Below, piece after piece: positions 31,731-39,933 of a stretch of DNA of 64,000 bases; within the stretch, counting starts at the first letter, position 1, and the number at the start of each line of letters is the position of its first letter. Origin of the DNA: Drosophila pseudoobscura (taxonomy: Eukaryota > Arthropoda > Insecta > Diptera > Drosophilidae); contig NC_046679.1 of NCBI RefSeq assembly GCF_009870125.1, positions 62,001 through 126,000 of the forward strand, read 5' to 3'. The position numbers were made by a program, and so were the translations under genes. The notes under the pieces were generated by a model, which was given only the letters and a program-made list of their open reading frames with translations, did not search any database and was not told the origin of the DNA.

Positions 31731-32591
31731 AGACTTACCGCCAGCAAAGTCCCGTTCAGCCCCTAAGAATGCAACAACCATGGCTGCCACATTCGTACAC
31801 AGAGCACACAAACGCACGAAAAGGAAAACACAAATATGTATATGCGAGCGCGACGAATGCCACGGACATAGAAGACACCGAAACGGCCGTTACGGAATGA
31901 ACACACTGATTAACATCTTCCTAAACCGAGCAACTAGCGACATAGTAATGGACAACTGCGAACTTAAAAAGAGTAGAAGACTCATGCGACCGACTGCCAA
32001 AAAACGCGTCCGACCAAGGCGCCGCTGTTCCACAACTATGAGCGTTAGCATTTCTGCTGCGCAATTTCTGTCTCCTCCTTCTCCTACAGATCTCAAATTG
32101 CCGCCAGTGAAGTCCCTGAGAGGAAGAGAGAGGACAACAACTACTGGAAGGTGGTGGATTTCTGCCATCTCCACTGCCGAGACAACCGACTGCTGCGCAC
32201 AACCGCATTCACACACACCCACACATCCACACAGACACTCAACCCAATGCTGGCTGCCCCGGACCAGAGGGCGGAACAACAAGGAAAGAAAAACGAAGAT
32301 GTAAACAAAAGAAGCAATAGCTCTGGCTGCCCCGGACCAGTGGGCAGAGGAGTATCGAAAACAAACAAAAAACGAATAGAAGACTAGATACAGAATAAGG
32401 AAAACATGTACATATATGTATATATATAATCGCCCTTTGTGCCAATGGCAACCAAATGTTCCCCTTAATTGATAGTTTAAATTTTAAATCTAAGTTAAGA
32501 GTATTATGCTTTAGCTCTACCCACTTCCCCTCCCCCCTTTGGCAAACGGACTGTTTACCGAAGTGGAGAGAGGTTCACAAAAGATGATTGC

Positions 32592-32609
32592 GCCGGCAGA
32601 ACTGCCGGC
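32592..32609 (+). other. GCCGGCAG-AA-CTGCCGGC hairpin in GP1 3' UTR
   Basis: Perfect 8-bp hairpin with AA loop, conserved in all seven GP elements. Confidence 0.7.
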
Positions 32610-32748
32610 AAAAGAGAATTCGTGCTGCCTAAAGCATTGTATATGCTGCCTACAGCTGCTAATAGCAGTTCGTAGACAGCTACTTACATATATTTATAAA
32701 TGCAGCCCCAACAAATTGTACCCAAAATGCTAATAGTAGTATTAGTAC

Positions 32749-32882
32749 AATAAAGTCCACATAGCGTAACGTAGCCCTGGCTCCCCTAACCTGCTGGTCA
32801 GGCCAAGGCTCGAGCCGGGTTACGTTGCGTTATGTTAGTTACGTATCGCCTCCGTTGCATACGACACATCAAAAAAAAAAAA
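32749..32882 (+). terminator. GP1 3'-end module: AATAAA, stem-loop, A tail
   Basis: AATAAA (32749-32754) lies about 115 nt before the A tail (32871-32882), too far for normal cleavage. Between them 32760-32783 can pair with 32812-32834, G-U pairs included. Folding would reduce the effective distance to about 40 nt. Confidence 0.6.
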
Positions 32883-32937
32883 CGTTCCGCAATAATTAAT
32901 TATTAAATAGCCAAAATCGCCACAAAATCCCCGAAAC

Positions 32938-32974
32938 AATATTGCACACGTATAAATATATACTGTGCAATATT
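32938..32974 (+). promoter_or_regulatory. GP2 5' UTR 11-bp inverted repeat with TATAAATA in the loop
   Basis: aatattgcaca (32938-32948) pairs with 32964-32974. TATAAATA lies at 32951-32958. GP3 keeps the arms (39701-39737) but not the TATA, so structure may matter more than the box. Confidence 0.45.
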
Positions 32975-33163
32975 CAGTAAATACATTCCGGGCAACGCGA
33001 AGTGTTGTGCCGTGTTGAAGTTTTTCAGTACCCGCTTACATAACCAAAGTGCAGTCAGTGAAAAAACGTGGGGTAGGCTTCAGCCGCTGCTGACCACCCC
33101 CCCCCCTCCGCTATATTAACAATTGTGTTTAGCTGCACAATAAAAAGCTACAAATAACAAACA

Positions 33164-35302
33164 ATGGTACGTAAACCGTGCCCCAAATCTAAAAAGAAGA
33201 CCAATTCGGCCTCAAGTGCTCCGTGCTCTGACAATGAAATTGATCTGCATTCCCCCCCCTCGCTGCTAATGTCGGGTATATCGCAAAGTGATTTACGCCC
33301 CCTTTCCTGTCGCTCGAGCTCACTGGCCGATCTGACCAGTGATATGCCATCAACCTCAGCTGCCGCTGCAGCCAAGTTGATGCAGGCCCCGATCACTGTG
33401 AAGCCATTGCTAGCCCCCCCCTCTGCCATGCTGACCAGAGCCTCTGCTGCTACTGCCTCTGCTGCTACTGCCTGTGCTGCCATTCCTGGTGCTGCTGCTA
33501 AAGCCACCGCCCCTACTCGCGTAGCTGCCGCTGCAGCTAAACGCCCATCAACATCTACAGTTCCTAGTGCTGCTCGTGTAGGTGCTGCTCAACGCACGCC
33601 AGTTTCTACTGGTGCTGCCCGTGCTGCTGCTGCCTCTACTGCTACCTGTGCCCCTGGCAGTTCTGCCACTGCTGACGCTACCAATCCTACTGCCCTTGCA
33701 GCATCCGTGCCGAGCCAGATGACTCTGCACGAGATTCTCAAGGAGCAGCGGGAAAAACTTGCAAAGGAGAGGAAGGTGATGGCCATGCTGAAGGCCGAGT
33801 CGGAGGCCCGTAACAAGAAGCGGACGACCACCCTGGCCTCGCCGATTACAAAGGTGTCGGCCAAGATGGTCAAACGGATAGTATCCTCGAAGGAGAAACG
33901 GGACCCAAACCAGATGAGTACAAACTATTATAACATTCTCTCTGATGCTGATATGGATGTGGATGCTGACTGCAGCGAGGGAGAGACGGAAGCCGAGGAA
34001 CCTGTTCCCACAAACAGGCCCTCTACTTCTCATACCACCCCCCCGCCTGCCCCTACTACTGCGCACGCTAACAATGCTGCTGCTACTGCTGACGCCAAAA
34101 TTGTGCGGCCAGCCCCTATTTACATTCCTAATGTCACAGATATCTTTCCCCTACTACAGTGCTTTGATAAGGCCATTGGCGCTGGTACATATGATACCAG
34201 GCCGGCTGCTAATAGGTCTTTAAAGGTAATGTGCCACACTATAGATGGACATAGGGCCCTGATCCGGCTCCTAAATGAGGGACAAGGTGTTGAGCACCAT
34301 ACGTTTCGCCTAAAAAGCGAGAGGGGAATGCGTATAGTTATACGCCACCTGCACCGCTCCACACCCACAGATTGGGTGCGTGAACAGCTCGGAAGGCTCG
34401 GATACAAGGTGAGGCATATTGCCAATATACTTAAAAGGTTCACAAAGGAGCCACTGGACCTGTTCGAGGTTGAGCTAGAGCCTCAGGACATTAACAATAA
34501 TATCTACGAGCTAACGGCAATCTGCAGCCAAAGGATCAAGGTGGAGAAGCCCATACGTGCGCCAGGTGTTCCTCAGTGCCATAAGTGTCAGATGTTTGGG
34601 CACTCGAAGAATTACTGCAACCGTGCAGTTATTTGTTTGAAGTGCGGCGATAAGCATGACCCTAAGGACTGCCCCAAGAAGCGGGAGGAGGTGCCGAAAT
34701 GCGCAAATTGTGATGGTCCCCATGTTGCCAGCTACCGTGGTTGTGTGAAGTATAAGGAGTACTGCAACAAGAGAAGAAATGGGTTAGATCAGACCAACAA
34801 GATGCTAAATAAACTTTCGATGCCTACCTTACCCGCCACTCAGGGTTTGCGGCGTCCCCGCCAGCCACCCGTCATTAACCAGCAGGGATTTCCAGCACTG
34901 CAGCAACCTAGCCGCCGGCGAGCGCGCTCTGGCGCAAGAGCTCCTGCTCCTCCAGCTCAAATGAGCAGTTATGCCGATGCACTCCGCACACGGCAACCAG
35001 CGAGTCATTCCCAGCCTCTTCCTGGGAGGCAAGTATGGCATTCGGTGCCGCCAGCAGCGACCACAACTGGATTCCAGCCCGTGGTGAGCAGTCAGAGTGT
35101 CCGTTCTAGCGATGAGCTCAGCCAGAAACTGGACTATCTCATCACCCTGCTGACTCAGGAGCGGATCCAGCATGCGGCCGCCGCTGCTGAATCTACTCAA
35201 AAACTGGAAGGGAAAATGGATATATTAATTGAACAAATGACTAAATTAACAGATTGTCTATATGCCAGCATTCAGGCGAATTCATATGCCAGAAATGTTT
35301 AA
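33164..35302 (+). CDS. gag: GP2 ORF1 Gag (TART-like, 712 aa)
   Basis: RNA-binding Gag. Basic N-terminus (RKPCPKSKKK); long Ala/Thr/Pro-rich region (60-200); a charged stretch (KEQREKLAKERK, about 193-205); acidic patch (263-276); an RRM-like half followed by PRE_C2HC core (about 319-455, with MRIVIRHLHRSTPTDW); zinc knuckles CX2CX4HX4C (472-485), CX2CX3HX4C (491-503) and CX2CX3HX6C (513-527); Arg/Ala linker; heptad-type coiled coil from LSQKLDYLITLL to the C-terminus. The ATG follows acaaacaATGG. The stop (35300-35302) overlaps the pol start. The knuckle set matches jockey-clade and telomeric Gags. Confidence 0.95.
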   Translation: MVRKPCPKSKKKTNSASSAPCSDNEIDLHSPPSLLMSGISQSDLRPLSCRSSSLADLTSDMPSTSAAAAAKLMQAPITVKPLLAPPSAMLTRASAATASAATACAAIPGAAAKATAPTRVAAAAAKRPSTSTVPSAARVGAAQRTPVSTGAARAAAASTATCAPGSSATADATNPTALAASVPSQMTLHEILKEQREKLAKERKVMAMLKAESEARNKKRTTTLASPITKVSAKMVKRIVSSKEKRDPNQMSTNYYNILSDADMDVDADCSEGETEAEEPVPTNRPSTSHTTPPPAPTTAHANNAAATADAKIVRPAPIYIPNVTDIFPLLQCFDKAIGAGTYDTRPAANRSLKVMCHTIDGHRALIRLLNEGQGVEHHTFRLKSERGMRIVIRHLHRSTPTDWVREQLGRLGYKVRHIANILKRFTKEPLDLFEVELEPQDINNNIYELTAICSQRIKVEKPIRAPGVPQCHKCQMFGHSKNYCNRAVICLKCGDKHDPKDCPKKREEVPKCANCDGPHVASYRGCVKYKEYCNKRRNGLDQTNKMLNKLSMPTLPATQGLRRPRQPPVINQQGFPALQQPSRRRARSGARAPAPPAQMSSYADALRTRQPASHSQPLPGRQVWHSVPPAATTTGFQPVVSSQSVRSSDELSQKLDYLITLLTQERIQHAAAAAESTQKLEGKMDILIEQMTKLTDCLYASIQANSYARNV

Positions 35303-38300
35303 TACTAATCCCAGTAACTCTACCCGCCACCACAGCAATCTAAAGATTGTATTTTGGAACGCCTCGGGACTCCGAGGGAAGACAGCCGAACTTGCGGCAT
35401 TTGCATGCAGACACGAAGTTGACGTTCTGATGGTCTCTGAGTCTCATTTTAAAAACTCAGAGACCTTCAGCGTCAATGGATACTGTACTTACGGTGCCAA
35501 TCACCCATCTGGGACTGGTCGTGGGGGATCCCTGCTCTTAATCAGAGCTGGAATCCTTCATATTGCCCTGCCAAACATAACAACGGACCACATTCAGTGT
35601 GCATCCGTTACCCTGACCCTGCCTGATGGTGGCCGACTGGTGGTCTCTTCCATTTACTGCCCCCCAATGCAGGAATGGACTGAGGAGGACTTCTTGGCAT
35701 TGTTTGGTCAGTTGGGGCCGAGATTCATTGCTGCCGGCGATTGGAACGCGAAGAATTCATGGTGGGGAAACGCAAGGGCGTGCAGAAGAGGCGGAAAGCT
35801 GCTCAGGGCCGTTCAGGGAAGTAGCTGCAACATCCTGGCTACTGGATCTCCAACTCACTACCCATATAACACTCGGCACACACCATCTGCGATCGACTTC
35901 GCGGTTTACAAGGGCGTGAGAGACGAGTTGCTGCGCATATCCCATCTGAATGACCTCTCATCTGATCATCTCCCAATGGTGGTTCAGTTGAGCATGTCTC
36001 CAGCGGAGGCGGTGAACAGGAGACGCCTCTTGCCCCCAGGGGCCAGCATATCGAGGTTCCAATCTTGGCTCGACTCGCACATCCATCTGAATACTGAGCT
36101 CAGGTCAGCAGAGGATGTTGATGACGCAGCTACCATTCTGGAGAAGAACGTGTTGGAGGCAGCTGAACATGCCACAAGCGGTTTGAGGAGGCCCGTCCGA
36201 CCTAGAGTCCAAGCTGAGTACCAGGTCAGCAATCGAATCCGGCTGATGATTGCCACCAAGAGGCGCCTGAGGAACATGCTGAAGCGGAATCAGGACCCGG
36301 CAGTGCGACAGCTGTTCAATATGCTTGGCAACAGGATCCACAAGGAGCTGGAAGCGGACAAAGCCAGGCGCGCTGACAACATCATTGGCTCAATTGATCC
36401 CACCGATCGCTACAGCATGGCAAAGCTGTGGAGGTTGACCAATGGTTTGAAGCGGCAGCCACCAGCCAACCTGCCTGTGAGGAAGTATTGTGCGGACGGA
36501 GAGGATAATGCTGACGACCCCTGGTGCAAGAGCACGGAGGAGAAGGCAGAGTCCTTTGCGAGGCATCTGGAGCAGCGATTCAAGCCTGTACTGACCAGCG
36601 CGGCAGCCGATATACGAGCAATCGAGGAGTCTCTTGAAGAGTTTGGATCCCCTGGTCCCAATTTGAGATTCAGGGCGATCACTCTTCCTGAGATTGAGGC
36701 ACAGGTCAAGGTACTGAAGGTGAAAAAGGCCCCTGGAATGGACAGGATTGACAATCGGACTATAAAAGCTCTACCCAAGTCTGCTCTTCTGTATTTTGCA
36801 CTCATATGCAACAGCTCCCTCAGGATTGGTTGCTTTCCTAACAGGTGGAAACACGCGGCAGTTAGTATGATCCCCAAGCCAGGAAAACCCGCCGATAAGT
36901 TGGCATCTTATCGCCCCATCAGTCTGCTCTCGGGTCTGTCCAAACTGTTTGAGCGTCTCATTCTGACCAGGATGATGGAAGCTGATGGATTTGTCGAGGC
37001 TATTCCAAACCATCAGTTCGGCTTCAGACAAGTGCACGCGGCTGAACACCAATTGGGGAGAGTCTCAAAGTTCATTTTGTCCACATATGAGAACAACCTG
37101 TACTGCTCAGCCATCTACATGGACATACAGGAGGCATTCGATCGAGTCTGGCATGCGGGCCTGAAACACAAGATGAAGCAGCTGTTGCCGGCAGCAATAT
37201 ACAGAGTCTTGGCTAACTATTTGGACGATCGCACTTTCTATGTGGAATGTACAGGCGGCGTCAAATCAGGAAGCAAAATGATTGCAGCAGGCGTTCCACA
37301 GGGCAGCGTACTTGGGCCAGTGCTATACAACTTGTATACACACGATATGCCGCTTCCTCGCGACAGGGGTATGCTCTTGGCTACCTATGCTGACGACACA
37401 GCAATCCTGGCGACTGGCATGAATCAGCTCATGGCTACCCAAAAGCTCAACCGCTTCCTGCTCAGCATCTCCAACTGGGCAAAGCAATGGGGCATCACCA
37501 TCAATGCCTCCAAAACTGTGCATATAGTGCATACGTTGCGCTCGATTCAGCAGCCAGTGGAGGATTTGCAGCCGCACATTGCCAACCAGCGAATCAGCAG
37601 CGTCGCCGTGCATCCTTATTTGGGGGTCAAGCTGGACGCCAAGCTGCAGTTCCACACACACATCACCTACGTCGTCACCAAGGTCAGGGCAAGGGTCCAA
37701 AAACTGCGCTGGCTCCTAAACACAAACAGCAGGCTGAATCTCAACACCAAGGTAATGCTGTACAAGCAAATGATCGCACCGATCTGGCAGTACACATTGG
37801 CCGTATGGGGTCCACTAGCGAGCAGCGCAGAATTTGGACGGATCCAGGTCGAACAAAACAAGACTCTTCGCCTGATCTGCAATGCGCCATGGTACGTGAG
37901 GAACGACACCATCCACAGGGACCTGGAAGTGGACACGGTTGAGGCAGTCTACGAGAGGGCTTGCAAAAGATACTCGGAACAGATGAGATCCCACCACAAC
38001 ATCGAGGCAGCCAAAGTGGTCAATGACCCCTATGTACCGCATAGAGTGGCAAGACCCCGGTATTCCGAGTATCTCAGCAGACACCTCCCCAAGGAACTCG
38101 CGAAGCACGAGTGGAACCGTATCGAGATGATCCCTAATCAGCGCCCATACACCGAAGAAGACCAAATCAGCCACGACCGGAACCTTGATGACATGCGAAG
38201 GATGCTGATCAGGATGGATCGCCCAGTGTCGCCGCCGTCAGAGTTTAACTATTACACCGAGGTTATTCTGCCAAGACGGAGGTTACTGGAGCCTGCCCCC

Positions 38301-38534
38301 ATAGCCACGATAGATCTGACGGTCAGCAGCAGAAGGCAGCGACTAGAGCGATTGGGCCTGGCATTGGATGCAGCTCTGAACGAGATAGCTGACACACATT
38401 CGCGGCACAGCGAGAACAGCCAAGTCAATGTAAGCACACTCACGCACACCAACACAAATGCCCAGGAATATCAACCACCGCCAGCAGCAGGAATAAATAC
38501 AGAAAATAGCAGCCAAAATGATCAGCAGCAATGA
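35295..38534 (+). CDS. GP2 ORF2 endonuclease / reverse transcriptase (about 1079 aa)
   Basis: Polymerase for target-primed or end-primed reverse transcription. An APE-type endonuclease occupies about 10-240: catalytic Glu in SESH (49), GDWNA (D149) and SDH (223-225). RT follows (about 440-780): PKPGKPADKLASYRPISLL, motif A YMDIQEAFDRVW (D610), motif B PQGSVLGP (about 668), motif C YADD (698-701; nt 37386-37397), motif D WGITINASKT and motif E. A C-terminal jockey-type domain follows; no RNase H seen. I chose the ATG at 35295 because its equivalent is the first shared AUG in GP3; an in-frame ATG at 35262 or 35286 would add 11 or 3 residues. Overlap with gag is 8 nt, frame +1 to gag. Confidence 0.94.
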   Translation: MFNTNPSNSTRHHSNLKIVFWNASGLRGKTAELAAFACRHEVDVLMVSESHFKNSETFSVNGYCTYGANHPSGTGRGGSLLLIRAGILHIALPNITTDHIQCASVTLTLPDGGRLVVSSIYCPPMQEWTEEDFLALFGQLGPRFIAAGDWNAKNSWWGNARACRRGGKLLRAVQGSSCNILATGSPTHYPYNTRHTPSAIDFAVYKGVRDELLRISHLNDLSSDHLPMVVQLSMSPAEAVNRRRLLPPGASISRFQSWLDSHIHLNTELRSAEDVDDAATILEKNVLEAAEHATSGLRRPVRPRVQAEYQVSNRIRLMIATKRRLRNMLKRNQDPAVRQLFNMLGNRIHKELEADKARRADNIIGSIDPTDRYSMAKLWRLTNGLKRQPPANLPVRKYCADGEDNADDPWCKSTEEKAESFARHLEQRFKPVLTSAAADIRAIEESLEEFGSPGPNLRFRAITLPEIEAQVKVLKVKKAPGMDRIDNRTIKALPKSALLYFALICNSSLRIGCFPNRWKHAAVSMIPKPGKPADKLASYRPISLLSGLSKLFERLILTRMMEADGFVEAIPNHQFGFRQVHAAEHQLGRVSKFILSTYENNLYCSAIYMDIQEAFDRVWHAGLKHKMKQLLPAAIYRVLANYLDDRTFYVECTGGVKSGSKMIAAGVPQGSVLGPVLYNLYTHDMPLPRDRGMLLATYADDTAILATGMNQLMATQKLNRFLLSISNWAKQWGITINASKTVHIVHTLRSIQQPVEDLQPHIANQRISSVAVHPYLGVKLDAKLQFHTHITYVVTKVRARVQKLRWLLNTNSRLNLNTKVMLYKQMIAPIWQYTLAVWGPLASSAEFGRIQVEQNKTLRLICNAPWYVRNDTIHRDLEVDTVEAVYERACKRYSEQMRSHHNIEAAKVVNDPYVPHRVARPRYSEYLSRHLPKELAKHEWNRIEMIPNQRPYTEEDQISHDRNLDDMRRMLIRMDRPVSPPSEFNYYTEVILPRRRLLEPAPIATIDLTVSSRRQRLERLGLALDAALNEIADTHSRHSENSQVNVSTLTHTNTNAQEYQPPPAAGINTENSSQNDQQQ

Positions 38535-39362
38535 AGACTTACCGCCAGCAAAGTCCCGTTCAGCCCCTAAGAATGCAACAACCATGGCTGCCACATTCGT
38601 ACACAGAAAACACACACGCACGGAAATAAAACACAGAGGCATATGCGAGCCCGACAATGGCCGTTACGGAATGAGAACACTGACAAATATCTTCCCGAAC
38701 CGACCAACTGGCGACATGGAAATGGACAGCTGCAAATTGTTTAAAAGAGTAGAAGACTCATGCGACCGACTGCCAAAAACGCGTCCGACCAAGGCGCCGC
38801 TGTTCAAAACTATGAGCGTTAGCATTTCTGCTGCGCAATTTCTCTGTTTCTCCTTCTCCTATAGACCCCGAACTGGCGCCAGTGATCTCCCTGAGAGGAA
38901 GAGAGAAGACAACAACAACTTCTGGAAGGTGGTGGATTCCTGCCATTTCCACTGCCGAGACAACTGACTGCTGCGCAAAACCACATACACACACATCCAC
39001 ACAGACACCCAACCCAATGCTGGCCGCCCCGGACCAGAGGGCGGAACAGAAACGAAAGAAGAAACGAAGAAGTAAACAAAAGAAGCAATAGCTCTGGCTG
39101 CCCCGGACCAGTGGGCAGAGGAGATACAAAAACAAGACAAAAAGGAATTAGACAATAATTAGAATAAATAAAATATATACATAATCGCCCTCTCTGCCAA
39201 TTGTAAGGCAACCAAAATGTTTCCCCTTAATTATATTCTATACATAAACCTAAACCTAGTCTAAGTCAAGAGTGTTATGCTTTAACTCTACCCACTCCCC
39301 CTCCCCCCTTTGGCAAACGGTCTGTTTACCAAAGCGGAGAGATATTTACAAAAGATGACTGC

Positions 39363-39380
39363 GCCGGCAGAACTGCTGGC
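39363..39380 (+). other. Conserved 8-bp hairpin in GP2 3' UTR (one G-U pair)
   Basis: GCCGGCAG-AA-CTGCTGGC. The C-to-T change relative to GP1 keeps pairing as G-U. Confidence 0.65.
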
Positions 39381-39528
39381 AATGAGATTTCTTGCTGTAA
39401 AAAGCACTGTATTTGCTGCCTACGGCTGCTAAATAGCAGCCTGTAGACAGCTGTATACGTACATTTATATATTAACAGCCCCAATAGATTGTACCTTAAA
39501 TGCTATTTTAAAGTATCTGTACAATAAA

Positions 39529-39648
39529 GTCCACATAACGTAACGTAGCCCTGGCTCCCCTAACCTGCTGGACAGGCCAAGGCTCGAGCCGGGTTACGCT
39601 GCGTTATGTTAGTTACGTATCGCCTCCGCTGCATACGACACATCAAAA
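39529..39648 (+). terminator. GP2 3'-end module: AATAAA, stem-loop, A tail
   Basis: AATAAA is just upstream. Stem arms are 39534-39557 and 39586-39608. The element ends at catcAAAA (39645-39648). The left arm reads cataacg where GP1 has catagcg, turning a G-U into an A-U pair. Confidence 0.6.
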
Positions 39649-39700
39649 GTTCCGCAAAAAATAATTAATTAATTCATCCAAATCGCCAAAAAACCCTTAT

Positions 39701-39737
39701 AATATTGCACATGTGTAAGTAAACACTGTGCAATATT
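39701..39737 (+). other. GP3 5' UTR inverted repeat, TATA lost
   Basis: Arms 39701-39711 and 39727-39737, same sequence as in GP2. The loop has diverged. Confidence 0.55.
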
Positions 39738-39933
39738 CTGTAAAAAATATTTCGGGGCAACGCGAAGTGTTGTGCCGCACACAAGTTTTTCTCTGAAATA
39801 CATACTACATAACCAAAGTGCCGACAGTGAAAAAACGTGGGGTAGGCTTCAGCCGCTGCTGACCACCCCCCCCCCCTCCGCTATATTAACACTTGTGTCT
39901 GTTTTGCACCAATAAAGCTACGGAAAACAAACA

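Larger units (their letters stand above)
30701..32882 (+). mobile_element. GP1: 5'-truncated TART-like element (pol C-terminus plus 3' UTR)
   Basis: Homology to GP2 begins in the codons for Asn-Ala-Ser-Lys-Thr (GP2 near 37503), a typical 5' truncation. The 3' UTR (31731-32870) has no gene. It carries an acceptor-like tract (to 32089), two CCGGACCAG motifs, hairpin 32592-32609, AATAAA 32749-32754, terminal stem 32760-32834 and an A12 tail to 32882. Confidence 0.9.
32883..39648 (+). mobile_element. GP2: full-length TART-like gag-pol retrotransposon
   Basis: 6.77 kb: 5' UTR (32883-33163), gag ORF1, pol ORF2 overlapping by 8 nt, a 1.1-kb 3' UTR and a short A tail. Its 5' end (gttccgcaa...) is shared with GP3, so both look complete. 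It is probably autonomous and a candidate source of RT for GO elements (inference). The 3' UTR holds no ORF that is conserved between copies. Confidence 0.92.

Noticed and set aside
31714..32304. 196-aa ORF and similar ORFs (for example 45304-45792) in GP 3' UTRs
   Set aside because: Reading frames break at different points in each GP copy. Shared peptide pieces follow nucleotide conservation only.
32400..32500. tRNA or other structural RNA gene in A/T-rich GP 3' UTR
   Set aside because: No cloverleaf or box A/B pattern was found by eye in the UTRs. Hairpins seen are short and element-specific.
35262..35294. ORF2 start at 35262 in GP2
   Set aside because: GP3 has no AUG at the equivalent place (it reads TTG just before the shared ATG). 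The ATG at 35295 is common to both and overlaps the gag stop as in R2.
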